From positions 304,366 through 368,365 of the forward strand of contig PCDI01000015.1 of NCBI GenBank assembly GCA_002778195.1: 64,000 nt of DNA, read 5' to 3'. Under the pieces are notes generated by a model. The model saw only the letters and a program-made list of their open reading frames with translations, was not told the origin of the DNA and did not search any database. The position numbers and the translations under genes were made by a program. Origin of the DNA: Raffaelea ambrosiae (taxonomy: Eukaryota; Ascomycota; Sordariomycetes; Ophiostomatales; Ophiostomataceae). Shown in pieces: positions 32,472-44,221 of the stretch (position 1 is the stretch's first letter; every line of letters starts with the position of its first letter).

Positions 32472-34601
32472 TGTTTCGAGTTGTGTGCGTCTTATCGAAG
32501 GATATGGCTCATTTGGGGGGGTGGGGGGGGTTTAACCAGGCTGAAGCTGAAAAGTGTATGGAAATGAAGAAAACACGACAGGACAAGAATGTGTTGGCAG
32601 TGACTGGTTATCAGAGTAGTGCAAAAGAAAAGGCCTACTGATTTCGTCAGATCTGGCTTCAGGTGATGCAGACGAACTGACCAGTTAGTAGTTGCATGCG
32701 TGTCAGACTCTTGTATTAACTTGGTAAACCCCTATTTTTGGATACGGCAGGTCCATTTTTGATGTTCCCTGTGGTAGTCCTATTTCACAACCATCGACAA
32801 GAAGCAAATGTGGTGCTACTATTACGACGATATCTTGAAAGTAAGGCCGGCAATCTGTCAGACGGTATATCATCAGCCATAAGACTGAGAGAAAATAACA
32901 ATGGATTCACAGTCCTCCATATTGGGGGGTAGGATCTGTGACAGAGCCAAGTATGTATCTTACCGTACGTTGCAGCCCTGTAAATACGCGGTCCGCGGCC
33001 GCAACTCGCAACGCCCATAGTAGTACACGTCATCTCTGTTCTTCACACTCACACGTTTGCGTTTCTTCTGGGACACAGTGGAGCCGTTCCATCATATGCC
33101 CTCTACGCTCTGCTTGAGATTGCCAAACAGTGTCTTGCCGGGCTTGCAGTCTACTTTGGGTTTGCCGGCGTTCGTGCACCGGCGATCTCTTTCTGGAACG
33201 GCGAGCGGATCCACAGATCTGGACTCGATGCGTTCCTCACAGTCGAGCCAACGACCACCACCAATGTACACGAAGGGCAAGCCTGACTGTCTCGTAGCTG
33301 CAAAAGAAAGAGCAAATGAGACCCGGAGACCTTTCTCTTCGACGGGAATACAACCCGCACACACTGCTCTTCCTTCGAAACACTCTGATAGTTGCCAAGT
33401 CGTTTTCTCGAGTTCTCTAGACTTGGTTGGCGAATACGCGTTTTCAACCTGACTTATTAGTATGTATACCTGGGTAGCTGAATTCTGTGGCGGCTGAAAC
33501 CATTGGACGCACAGTGGGAGCCCTCGTCAGCTTGAAGTTGTTTCGGGGGGCCGCGCACTAAAAGTTAACTCCAGTTTATGTTACAGTGAAATCTCCGGTC
33601 GGCAATAAGCTTTTTTCCGAGAGGGGCTTTTCTGTGGACCAACGGACGAACAATCCTATGTGGCAAGGGTATCAAATGGCCTGGGAGGCGCACGGTGATT
33701 AAAAAAAATCCGTTTTGGACCCCCCGGAGGACTACCAGCATACCCGGACGAACCAGATATGTAACCCCGACGAACCAATCCACAAGCCTGTTCAATTCTG
33801 TACTCTTGTCCTGCCCGGACGCTCACATGTTCGAGCCCGAGCGGAAGTCTTACAACCACGCTGCGGCTTGTGTGTGTGTCAGGGCGGCCGTCTGTCACCA
33901 TCACTCTTCTCGTCGGTCAAATAAAAGTTAATGTAGGTATTCTCTGTGGACTCGTTGGTCCCAATAATCGCGGGCCCTATTTCTTGTAAAAAGGGTGCTA
34001 AAGGGCCGAGTGAGTGTGTCCCTACTGTCTATCATACATTGCCCGAGAAAAGAATGAGGCAGTAACAAAAGAATGAAAAAGTAATGAAATAAAAACATAG
34101 GAAATTTTTTTTTGTCGTCTCCATTTTCCTTTTTTCTCTCCCCAATGGTTTTTTTTGATCTTGCTCACACGCCGTCTTTTTTCACAACCGCCGCCCAGAA
34201 ACTCACTGCACCAAACCGTTCATGCTCCTTAAATCACAACCCAGGAACGAAAGACACTCTCGCGTCCCGTTGACTCACCAACCTGCCCCGGTAGAAATGA
34301 GAAGGAAGAGGAAAAGAAATAATTCGCAAATAAAAGAAAAGGGGAAAACGCCGTCAAATGCGCCAGGATGTCACTCGGTCCTAGGAGAAACAACTCGAGT
34401 TGACGGGGGAGGAAAAAAAATATGAAAACCCGACATTGGGATCAACGCAAAGGAAACCCCAAAGAGAAAAAAAAAAAAAAAAGGACATAGAGAACGCATG
34501 TGTAGACGTCGAGTGCGAGGTGTACGAACATAGGAAACTGAGTGTCACTATCCGATAATCAAGCCCACTGAGAGAAAAAAAAAAAAACAGCAACCCGCAC
34601 A
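32472..34601. other. Spacer with a possible orphan exon
   Basis: Apart from the open segment at 33092-33470 (listed separately) I see no gene. The right part (34080-34600) is A/T-tract rich and is the 3' side of the zinc transporter. Confidence 0.5.
33092..33470 (-). other. Unassigned open segment, possible exon
   Basis: On the minus strand a frame is open over about 126 codons without an ATG: VENAYSPTKSRELEKTTW, CFEGRAVCAGCIPVEEKG, SGLPFVYIGGGRWLDCEERI, ending GNLKQSVEGI. Composition looks protein-like. It may be a terminal exon (acceptor-like TACTAATAAGTCAG at its start) or a gene fragment. No family recognised. Confidence 0.25.
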
Positions 34602-36765
34602 TTAGTGAGAGTGGCCGCCGTGGTCGCTACCCGGGGGCGAGCCGGTCCGCGAGCCGGTCCGCGAGCCGTTCCGTGACGCCTTGGAGCAGCAGCCCTCACC
34701 AACGCAGTTGTCGACACAGTCGAGGAGGCAGTAGGCCGGCTCCTCTCCGTGGCCGGAAGCAGAGCCTGCGGCCGTGGCTGCTGCGCCTGCACCTCCCGCT
34801 GTCGCTGCTACTGCTGCCGTGGACGAGGATGACGCTGCTGTGGACGAGGCCGAGTTGGCTGCGTGGTGAGCGTGGCCGTCGTGGCCGTCGTCGGAGTCAG
34901 TAGCAAATTGGCCGGTGGAGCCTGCGCTCAGGCGGAACTCGGGCTGGATGGTGGCGCTGTGGATGCCGTAGCCGTGCAGACACTTGCGCACGCGCTTGGC
35001 CACGGCCATGTAGCGCTCGCCGCCGTACTCGGAGATGGGGAAGGAGACCTCAATGTGCATGGACGCAACAATCTGCGTGTCGGACAGTTGCCAGACGTGG
35101 ACGTGGTGGCAGCTCATCACGCCGTCCAGGTCCTGGATGTCCTCGCGGATGTCGTTGATGTCGATGTGGTCGGGGGTGGCCTGCAGCAGAATCTTGGAGG
35201 TGGCCTTGGTCAGCGGGATGGCGGAGCGCAGGATGATGAGCGTGATGAACAGCGAAACGATCGGGTCAGCGTAGAAGCGGTAGGTCCAGGTGGTCTTCCA
35301 GATGATCACGGCGGTGAGAATGACGCCAATGTTGCCGAGGGCGTCGCCCATGACGTGCAGAATCATGGCGTTCATGCCCATGTCGCCGTGGCTGTGGCCG
35401 TGAGCGCCACCAGCCTTGCTGGGGTCCTTGGGCGCGTTGTGGTGGTGGCCGCCGTGCGAGTCGCGACGCGCGAGGTGGTGGTGGGCGTGCGCATGGCCGT
35501 CATTGTGGCTGTGCTTCGGGCCGTGGTCGTGGTCATGGTCGTGGTCGTCGTGGTCGTGGCCGCCGGTCGCCTTGTTCGCTGCTGCGGCGGAGGTGTTCTT
35601 GCCGTTCTCGCTGCTCGACTCGCCATCGACTTGCACCTTGGTGATCAGCGGCGTGGTCTCGGTAGCCCCAGTCGCGGCGGCCGGCACAGCCGTGGCGTCG
35701 TCCGAATCGCCCTCGTCCGAATCTCCGGTGTTGCGGGAGCGGCTGGCGGCAATGATCTCGCGCAGATCCTGGCGGAAGCTAGCTGGGTGAATGCTGATGT
35801 CGTCAATGGACGCCGGGACACGCCGTGCACTGTTGGCGCGGCCGCGCAGGCCGCCCGTGCCCTTGGAGCGCATGGAGCTGCGGCTGGTCGACCGCTCGAT
35901 GTTCTCGGCACGCAGTTCGCCGCGGTAGCCTTCCGGTGCGCTGAACGAGATGTGGCGGCCCTCGGCGCCTTGGGCGCTGGCAGGGGCGTCGCCCGAGAGC
36001 GGCTGCGGCGCCCGCAGACCCTCCTCCTCGTCGTGGCAGAGCTCGCCGTCGTCCAGGTCGTCCTCGATGGCATCTTCATAGTGCACATGACTGTGGCTGT
36101 GAGCGTGGTCGTGGTCGTGGCCGCCTTCGAGATCACCTTCCTCGCCGTGGCCTCCGTGGGAATGGCCGTGGCCGCCGAGGACCCAGAAGCCGACGAGGTT
36201 GGACACCAGACCGAAGCAGCCAACAACCAAGATGACTTCGGGGTTCGTAATCTCGGGCGGGTCGAAGAAACGCTGCAGGGCTTCGAGGACAATGGTGAGA
36301 CAGAGGCCGATGAGGAAGGTCGAGTTGAAGAAGGCACCCAAGATTTCAGCGCGGAGCCACTGCGCGAGCAAAGGTTAGTAGTCGGTCAAGAAGATGGGGA
36401 AGACAGGCAGACAATCGGGGGTATACATACGCCGTAGGAGTAGCGGTCGTTGGATTCCTTGCGGGCGAGGTTGACGGCCCAGAGACCGACGGCCAGCGAG
36501 ATGATGTCGTTCAGCTAGAGCGTTACAAATTTACGGAGATTAGCCATCAGTCGGATAATTGGCAGCAGCCGCCGAGAAAGCCTGCGGGGTGCCAAGCGAG
36601 GGACCCGTAACACAGGGCGTGCAGCGCAGAGCATACCATGTGGAAGGCGTCTGCGATCAGGGCCAGACTGGATACGTAGTAGCCGACACCGAGCTCGATG
36701 ATCAGGAACACGGTGTCCAGCGCCATCATGACGCTAATCCGCGTCGTCTTGGACCAGGAATGCAT
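34602..36765 (-). CDS. CDF-family zinc transporter (Zrc1/Cot1-like)
   Basis: Cation diffusion facilitator exchanging cytosolic Zn2+ (possibly Co2+) for protons, in yeast at the vacuolar membrane. Three exons: 36765-36637, 36514-36431, 36359-34602. The introns (122 and 71 nt, GTATGC/GTATGT...AG, both phase 0) restore ADAFHM-LNDIISLAVGLW and YSYG-WLRAEILGA. 656 residues. Metal-site motifs HMLND (about 42-46) and HVMGD (about 405-409) sit in TM2 and TM5. Two His-rich loops occur: GHGHSHGGHG with HDHDHAHSHSH (about 120-165), and a long cytosolic loop HDHDDHDHDHDHG...HAHAHHH before TM5. The cytosolic C-terminal domain has MSCHHVHVWQLSD, then an Ala/Ser-rich tail and a Cys cluster CLLDCVDNCVGEGCC. 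The loop between TM4 and TM5 is long for the family. Confidence 0.93.
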
Positions 36766-39700
36766 GATGGCGGCTATGTGAGGCGGATGTGACGATGGGC
36801 AGCGACAAGGGAGCTGGCTGTCAGGACGAAGGGCGCAGAGGCCCGAGAGAAAGAGGGCGGGGGGGGAGAGGGGGGGGGGAAGCAGAGAGCCGGGGCGGGA
36901 AGCTGACAGGGGCTGCGCTTGGATGCTCCGGTTCGGAGCCGGCAGGGTTGCGAAGAGAAGAGCCGAGATAAAATTGATTTCTGCGATAGAGCTGAAAGAG
37001 GGAAAAAGAGAGAAAAAAAAGGTGAGATGTAGATTGGATAATGCGAGATCTGGGGAATTGGCCGGTTGCCAGATCCGAAAGATTAGAGAGGACAGGAAGG
37101 GAGGGCGATCAATAGAAGAAGGGAGAAGAAAACAGGGAAAAGACGCGAGATGCGCGGAGGGAGAAGGACATAAAAAAAAAATTCGAAGAGAGAAAAAAAA
37201 ATAGACAGGAAAAAAAAAAAGAACTGCCGGCGCTTGTGGCCTGTGGAGAGCGCGCAAGGTCGGCTGGCAGGCAAACGAACCGGCGGAGAGTGACGGCCGT
37301 AGGACGGGTAACGCGCGGAAACGGGGTAAGAGAAGAGAAGAGGAAACAAGGTAAAAAAAAGAACAGAACGAGGAACCGGGTGCGATGAAATCACGCCGTT
37401 GCGCGATGGCGAAATTCCTAGGTCGGAGCCACTTTTCGCTCTTGCCGCTTGCGCTGGGCACCCGAACTGTGGGTCTGGAGAAGGAGCTACGCTGTCTTAT
37501 CGCGTGTCGGCGGAGTTGGAGTGCAATGACTAAGCTGCCGCATCGCCGAGCCTGGGCGCTTGGCACGCTGTACTTTCTTGCCTGCACTGGCAACAAGGGA
37601 CTGCACAACGAAATCAGGCACAGAAGTCTTTGATCATACGCTGCGTAATGCCAGATACGAGCATGCGACTACGGATACGGTACATCTCCAATGCCTGCCA
37701 CAGCTATGGGGGCTGGCCGCGAACGGGTTTTTGAAGTTTTTGAAGGATGGATGCCTCGGGGGCGAAATTTTTCAAATTTTTTTTTTCTGGCTTTTCTCTT
37801 ATCTCTTAACCGCATTCGACCTCTGCTATGGATTCATTCACCTGTCGTCCCAAAATCCATACGTAATGGAACGCTAGCCGCGAATTGACACAAAACGATT
37901 CATTCCTGTCCATTTTGTAGTCTAGCCACCTCACTTCGCTGTCTGTGACTAAGAATTAAGTAACATGACCGCCCAAGAGACAGGTATGCGAGAATACGCA
38001 GCGCAGTGTTCGGATACAGTTATTTCCGTCGGCTTCTTACCTAGTAAGCACAAGGGCGTGTGAGAGTTGGTACTTTTTCTTGTTACGCGCTCATTTCACT
38101 TCCCTCCGTACTTATGTACTGACTCATACCACCGTCTCAGATATACATACGTACTACTCCTCACACGCGAGAGCCAACAGATGCGAAACGAGCAACAGCA
38201 AAAAAACAATCTCACAGAGAGCTCATCCAGGGGTCTTAGTATAAAAAAAGCCACGGCAAATATGGACTTGGGGGGCTCAACAGCTGTGTAAGCGAGGCCC
38301 GCTGCGGTCAAACGATAGTTTCAGTCCGTTCGTCCACGTTTCTGCCATGGATGCATGTACTACGGGGCTGTCATGCGGTATTAACTGGCGTTTTGCGGGT
38401 GCCGGCGCCAGCGACTACACTGTACGTGGTCAGGCGACGGGAGCCCCAAAAAATCAAAGAAACAAAAATAAGAGAAAAAGAAAACAAAATTGTCTCATAG
38501 CCGAGCGGCTTTAGCCGAATACGTCCTCTGAGCCGGTCGAGCTGCAGTCTTCAAGGCTTGTCTTCGATGATTTTTTTGCATCGCCAATTTTTTCAGTGCC
38601 GTGCCAATTGACTGGCTGCTTTTATCAGTCTGATGCGGGAGCAGGATCCCGGCGCCAAAAGTCCAAAACCTGCCCTCAGAACGATCTCGTATGACAAAAC
38701 ACTCGTGTTGTATAGTAGTATGATCTCTTCGTATCTTTTGGGGAGGGACGAACCTGTCGGCTTTGCGCAAACTGCGCCATACTAGCTGCAAGACCGTTGT
38801 CTGAGACATTGCTTGGGAGGGGAGCTTAGCCCCAAGCAAATTGGGCCACGCTTACTTTCGGCGACCCTTTGATTTGTGCAGCCGTAAAACTCTCCGGAGC
38901 TGGTCCGTCCTTGTCTGTGCTGTCCTCCTCTGGAAGGATGTGGTCGGTGAGTCCATTGTTTTCCCCATAATATCAACCGGTGAATGGATATGGCCTGACA
39001 GCACCAGAGAGCTACCGCAAGCCTGGCCAGGATCGCCTTACAAAAACCCATACATAGTACTTGTACGAATTGCGTGCTTCGCGTACCATGTATGAAACAG
39101 GCAACCCTTCACACCATGGAGCTTTTCAAAGAGCCACAACCAACTGTATCGTCGTGTGTATGTGCAAGACATGGTGCCAGCCTCTCCTATCCTCCAAAGG
39201 AACAATGAGCCGCCATTGAATCGGATTGTTTTCCAGAACATGGCAAGCACACGGCACAGCTTCGGTCACGAACTTTTCTTGGAGCTTCTTTTGGTCGTCT
39301 CAGCACGTCCCGTTCCAATCCTGCAGCCGGTGTGTCGATGTCATGTCAAGTGAACCGCGGTAGATGGGTCATCCGGCGCGACACGCTGTATCTGCCGCAC
39401 TTTTGCCGCACTATTGAGAACGTTGGCAGCATTGGTACGATATTGGCGTGATGTGGCCCCAGTCACCAACTCGAATTAGACAACCTCCCACTCGGCTCGA
39501 AACCCGCGTATGAAGGCTTGCCATTGCCGTGGACATACCCTCTTGGCCACACCCCCGTATGCATCGTCGCCACCAGTCAAGACTGCATCTATGCAGCTCA
39601 CTTGAATCACTTCATAGGACGGAATAGCATCTCTTCAAACGCGCATTCGCCGTCTTTGGAACATCTGCCTTCTTGCAGAGAGTGAAATTTCACTCCAAGC

Positions 39701-41089
39701 CCTCCATCAGACCTGTCCACTAACTCTTGCTTTCATACGGAGAGGATATGTCCATTGACTCATTTTCTCTCTGCGAAATGAAGCATGATCACTTGGCTAC
39801 CGTCCTATTCTTCCCTTCTCTCAAGTTGAGAACCTGGCTTGTTCAAATCTTTGTGAAAAATGGCCGAGTCTGTCACAATGAGAATCGGCTCGGGTAATCC
39901 ACACGGCCAGTCAGAGTCTCTGATTCGCTCATCGGTAGTTCTGGGCAAGGCTGTCAATTATCCGAAACTCCCCGTCGCACCAGAGCCCCCTGGGTGTAAC
40001 CTTGGAGAACCGTTCAACATTTGTGGAATGTCCATATAAAAGGAAGGACTTGCCCTACATATGAACTGGGAAGCACGCCAAGTCTTGGAACGCTTTGCCA
40101 AAGCGGTATCGACTCAATGGCTGCATGATTCCAAGGTTCCAACCTACCGCGGGGAAATACGGTGTAATGTTAACACCATTGGTACTTGTGGTCTTGGGCA
40201 TCATCTACGATTGATATGGACTCCAGGACTGTCAAAACCGCCAATGAGACGAAATCTCTCTAGGGTGCTGTCAGGTGCTATTGTATGATAAGCCAGCGCC
40301 CTTTCCAGTCAATAGCAAGAACCCAATTTTGAAAAACTGGGTTGGAAACCGTTTTCGAATTCGGGGCCAGAGGCGTATTAATCGCAAGTAGATATCAGGA
40401 TGACGGGTGGTAAGCCAGTATATTGTCCCGCGCCATCCCATCACTCTCACACCCACGCAAATATTCTCCTAGAGGACTTGTACGTCCAGTGCACTGTATT
40501 CCAATAGTCCTCCCTCTATATAATTTTGATAACGTCAAGAAACATAGATGAGGAAAGCGCTCCTGGCCATGTTCCAGGCTGGCCAAATAGCCAACACTGC
40601 ACGCACACACTGTATTCTAGGGTAGAGAAAGCCTTACCGTTCTACCAGTCCTTCATTCTTTCCTCCGTTTAATTCGAATGATGTCGAAAAACACGAGGAA
40701 AGCGCTCCTGGCTATGTTCTAGAAGGGTCGAAGACAGCCAATGCTGCGCACAAACAGCTAGGCGTGCTGTTTTCCTGTTACGTATTGCTATCGTTGTACT
40801 CAATAAGTTTGTTCGACGAGGCCGAGGAAGCCGCTGAAGCTGTGCCAACGAGCTGCTGTCCACTAGCACGTTCCGACGGCATTGCCGTGGCAAAAGGTCT
40901 CTCGTTTCTCTACTTTGTCTTTTACCTCAGACGACGACATTGACTGTTCGTTATCTATCGCCACAATCCCCGGGATTCGGGTGACAATACAGGCCTGGGG
41001 TCCCCACAGCCTGTCGTGCACGGCCATTGAGTACGGCCACCTAGACTCGGCTGCTGGAAGCACGATTGAGACCCAGCTGGTCCTCGCCA
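36766..41089. other. Long gene-poor region (4.3 kb)
   Basis: 36766-37600 is purine-rich on the plus strand (CT-rich on minus) and is the leader/promoter of the zinc transporter. From 37600 to 41089 there is no supportable gene on either strand; short open frames lack motifs and splice logic. It includes the direct repeat pair at 40511-40606 and 40656-40752, and grades into the GH3 remnant. Decayed repeats are likely, but not identified. Confidence 0.5.
40511..40752. repeat. Diverged direct repeat, two copies of about 95 bp, offset about 145 bp
   Basis: Copy 1 (about 40511-40606) and copy 2 (about 40656-40752) share GAGGAAAGCGCTCCTGG exactly and flanking sequence imperfectly. Many differences are transitions (GGCCATGTTCC versus GGCTATGTTCT; AACACTGCACGCACA versus AATGCTGCGCACAAA). 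They may be remnants of a local duplication or repeat element. Confidence 0.65.
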
Positions 41090-41378
41090 AGCAAGGCTAC
41101 CGGCTCGGAGACCGTGCAGGTGTATGTGCAAGACGAGGAGTCCCGCCTGCCGCGCCCTAAGAAGGAGCTGGCTGCTTTCGAGAAGGTGCACCTGGAGCCG
41201 GGAGAGACGACGCACGTCAAGCTGTACCTGGACAAGTACACTGTGGGCTACTAGACACGCCAATCAAGAGCTGGTTGTCGAAAAGGGCAAGTTCAACGCT
41301 CTGGTTGATGCCTCTTCATCCGACATCAAGCACATTGTCTCGTTTGAAGCTGAGGAGTCGTTTACTTGGATCTTTTGA
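41090..41378 (+). pseudogene. C-terminal remnant of a GH3 beta-glucosidase
   Basis: GC-rich island encoding the fibronectin III-like C-terminal domain of family 3 beta-glucosidases: GSETVQVYVQDEESRLPRPK, KELAAFEKVHLEPGETTHVK, LYLDKYTVGY, then an in-frame TAG (41252). The match resumes one frame over with ELVVEKGKFNALVDASSSDI and ends EESFTWIF plus TGA (41376-41378), the expected terminus. The catalytic domain and everything upstream of GSETV are absent, and the joint at 41250-41262 is frameshifted. So this is a dead fragment of roughly 95 codons from a gene otherwise lost. Confidence 0.8.
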
Positions 41379-41949
41379 GAACCAGCAGGCAGGAACAAAA
41401 TCCTGGCAATGAATAAAAAACAATGGCGAAATGGCGAAATGTTGACAACTTTGCATCGTAGCCAATTGATTTGGTGCCAAGTTTGGTGCAACCGCACGCT
41501 GTTTTCTTCGACGCGCATTTGCACCAATTAGGTGCTCCGTGCCACTTTGTCCCCGTGCTTCCGTGTCGCGGTGCGCTGTCAGGGAGATTTTTTAGCGCTT
41601 GCGGGGCAGCTCACTGGCGGGAACGCACGCGCCAGGTTGTACTCCACCACTATACGCGACTAAAACGCGTCTGACCGCGTCGGTGGAGACCATCATCATC
41701 AGCCCCTGTCTGGCTTGCTAAATTGATTCTTTAGCCACACAGTAAAAAAAAAAAAGGGTCCTTCCTCTCTTTTCTTTTTTGCAGTCTTTTGTCTCATCGC
41801 CTTTCTTGCCATCTTGTCCATCGATTCCAGGACACCCTTTCCCCTTTTCAATTCCAACAGCCAGTTGCACCTTCTCACAACGTTGACAACATACACAACA
41901 GAGCAGAACAACGGCAAGAAAGCACGAGCGATACGACCGGAACCCAAAA
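41379..41949. other. Cdt1 promoter region
   Basis: Noncoding. It contains GCGTC/ACGCG-type motifs at about 41625-41680 (ACGCGCCAGG, ACGCGAC, ACGCGTC) resembling MluI cell-cycle boxes, as expected upstream of a replication gene, then a CT-rich and CAACA-rich leader to the ATG. Confidence 0.45.
41650..41676 (+). promoter_or_regulatory. Candidate MluI cell-cycle boxes upstream of cdt1
   Basis: ACGCG-containing words cluster at about 41627, 41656 and 41666, including AAACGCGTC which matches the ACGCGT core bound by MBF/DSC1 in yeasts. They lie about 280-320 bp upstream of the Cdt1 start. Cis-site role inferred from core match and gene function. Confidence 0.4.
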
Positions 41950-43752
41950 ATGGCTCATTCCGCGCGTTCTACCAGGGCAGGGACGGCCATGTCGAAGAAG
42001 CGTGCCAGCACCGCCGCCATGGCAGCTGCGTCGACTGGGAGAAGCATCGACAGCTTTGGTCGCGTGTCGAAGCGTGTCGCGCCTTCCTCTGGAAAGAAGA
42101 CGGCCGTCTCGACCATCCGCCCAGAAGTGGCCGAGCGGTTTCTAGGCGGCGCTGAGAAGAAGGAGGCCAAAAGTGTCCAAGGAGAGGTCGTCGTCGCGAT
42201 CTCCATCCCCGAGGCCCCTCCAGCCGGCATCGCCACACCAGCATCCACGTCGACGAAGAGAAAGAGATCATCCAGCGGCGACGACAACACCCCGTCGCAG
42301 CCAGCCACGACGTCAAATAAGCGTGTCCGCCGTCTTGCCAGCAAGAAAACCAAGACGACCACCCCCCCCGCCACCACGTCCATCGCGGCTCTCCTCGCCC
42401 GTCAGCAGAAGAAGAACCCGGCCCCGACTTCTTTGCCAACTCCCTCGTCCGACAGCGACAATGAGTCGCCTTCCTCCTCCTCCTCCTTTGACGCGGCCCA
42501 GCAGGCTGGCCAGCTTCTCGCCCGTCTGAACCTCCAGTCGTCATTTTCATCATCCATCGCAACCAGCTCAACCGGGTCCACCTCACCACCACGATCGTCC
42601 TCGTCGTCGCCGGCGCCTGCTAGCACCGCCCCCACGACGCCCTGCGACTCAGATGTGGAAGAGCCCCTTACTTCGCCGTCTGCTGCGCTGCCCTCGGAAC
42701 TGATCCATCTCATCAACCTGCAGGCGGCATTCGTCAAGACGCTCACCCTGCACCAGGCCCACCACGGCGCCTACACCCCGGCCGACATTCGCATCCTCTG
42801 TCCCAGCATCTCCCAGGCCTGGGGCAAGCGCCGCGTCACGCTCGACGATCTCCAGCGGTGCCTCGGCATCCTCGCCCAGGCGAGTATGGTGGACGTGTTT
42901 TTCCTCTCCGACTATGGCCACAACAAGATCTGCGTGGAGCTGCGGCCCGACGCCCACGCCAGCAGCACGCTCAGCGACCAGCTGACCGGCGCCTTTGAGA
43001 CGGCCCTGCGGTCTCTGTGGGCGAAAGAGATCAGCAGCAACAATACCACCGACGCGCAGACGTTCATCCAGAACCTGCCCAAGGCACCCGTCACCCAGAA
43101 CACATCGCTGCTCAAGTCGTCGGCCGTCCGGGCCAAGGGCCAGCGGTCGCTGGAGTCTCTGATGCAGGGCATCGCCCAGAAGAAGCAGGAACGCGAGGCC
43201 AAGGAGGCCCAGCTGCGTGCCGAGCTGGCCGAGATGGAGATGGACGTGGACCAGCCAGAGGCGGAGGTCTCTAAAAAGTCCGCACCGCCGCAGCAAGCAA
43301 CACCCGCCGCCGGCAATGCCGCCGCCCCTAGCCCCCCCATGAGCCTGCTCGACCGCATCCGCTACCGCCAGCTGCAGCGCACGCAGCAGGCGGCAGCGGG
43401 CCAGCACGCACCCACACCCGAGGAACTGGAACGGCGAGCTGCTCTCCAGCGGGCTGGCGACATTGCCGAGGTCCTGGTGACGCTCTGCGCGTCGTCCAAG
43501 TCCAACATGGGCCAGCAGCAGAGCCGCCTGTCGTTTGGCATGGCGGCACTGGTGACCAAGATCCGGGACTCGCAGCGGCTGCCGATTTCGCGTGACGAGG
43601 CGGCGTCGTGTGTGCGGCTGCTGGCCAACGAAGTGGCGCCGCAGTGGCTGCAGCTGGTGAGCATGGGCGGGCGGGAGATTGTGATTGCCCTGACAGCCTT
43701 TGCGCCGAGCAAGACGGGGCTCCAGAACCGGGTGCAGGAGCTGTCCCGGTGA
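41950..43752 (+). CDS. cdt1: DNA replication licensing factor Cdt1
   Basis: Loads Mcm2-7 at origins together with ORC and Cdc6. Single exon, 600 residues, start ATGG preceded by A-rich leader. The N-terminal 240 residues are low-complexity Ser/Thr/Lys-rich with a PIP-like element RSIDSFGRVSKR (about 31-42). The central winged-helix region (about 245-350) has LPSELIHLINLQAAFVKTL, ILCPSISQAWGKRRVTLDD, then FFLSDYGHNKICVELRPD. The C-terminal Mcm-binding domain (about 480-600) has LLANEVAPQWLQLVSMGGRE and ALTAFAPSKTGLQNRVQEL. Both folded regions match fungal Cdt1 proteins as I remember them. Candidate MluI-box elements upstream agree with cell-cycle control. Confidence 0.78.
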   Translation: MAHSARSTRAGTAMSKKRASTAAMAAASTGRSIDSFGRVSKRVAPSSGKKTAVSTIRPEVAERFLGGAEKKEAKSVQGEVVVAISIPEAPPAGIATPASTSTKRKRSSSGDDNTPSQPATTSNKRVRRLASKKTKTTTPPATTSIAALLARQQKKNPAPTSLPTPSSDSDNESPSSSSSFDAAQQAGQLLARLNLQSSFSSSIATSSTGSTSPPRSSSSSPAPASTAPTTPCDSDVEEPLTSPSAALPSELIHLINLQAAFVKTLTLHQAHHGAYTPADIRILCPSISQAWGKRRVTLDDLQRCLGILAQASMVDVFFLSDYGHNKICVELRPDAHASSTLSDQLTGAFETALRSLWAKEISSNNTTDAQTFIQNLPKAPVTQNTSLLKSSAVRAKGQRSLESLMQGIAQKKQEREAKEAQLRAELAEMEMDVDQPEAEVSKKSAPPQQATPAAGNAAAPSPPMSLLDRIRYRQLQRTQQAAAGQHAPTPEELERRAALQRAGDIAEVLVTLCASSKSNMGQQQSRLSFGMAALVTKIRDSQRLPISRDEAASCVRLLANEVAPQWLQLVSMGGREIVIALTAFAPSKTGLQNRVQELSR

Positions 43753-44221
43753 ATATGGGGCAGAAGAGGGGGGAGGCGGTTTCACAGTTTGGCTCGTGCG
43801 GACGGTGTGATCGGAAGAGTTGTGTGAATATTTTGGTGGCCAACGCATTATTGGACGGAGTTTTATTATTTTGAGCGTTTTCTTGTTATTCTGGGGGCAA
43901 ATTATACGGATGGCTTTCTGCATTCACTTGGTGTCTTGCGTTTACTTTAAAAAAAATCACAATATACAACTGCATCAACCACTTAGTTAACCTCTTTGTC
44001 TCTTCTGTATCTCTTTAACTGTTTAACTGTTTACAAGTGCAACCCATAACATGACCCATAACATAACGAACCACTTCCAAACAACAAAAGGAAACAGTTC
44101 GTAGTGATCCAAACTAACTTCCAAACAACAGCACAAAACAACCGACAAACCGCCGTGCGAACAGAACAATCTTGTTTTCAGTCGCAGTCTTATGCTAACA
44201 TTGCCATTCTTGTTTTACCAG
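43753..44221. other. Spacer between cdt1 and the first Cys-motif gene
   Basis: Cdt1 3' UTR, then A/C-rich sequence with repeated CCCATAACAT and TTCCAAACAACA words (44041-44130), likely the leader of the next gene. Its first exon may lie here but cannot be fixed. Confidence 0.45.

Noticed and set aside
34863..36437. 524-codon plus-strand open frame opposite the zinc transporter
   Set aside because: Val-rich antisense of His/Asp codons; it crosses the transporter introns and has no motif.
36766..37608. Long minus-strand open frame upstream of the zinc transporter start
   Set aside because: Phe/Ser/Pro/Leu-rich translation of a CT-rich 5' UTR and promoter; the real start at 36765 begins the conserved CDF N-terminus.
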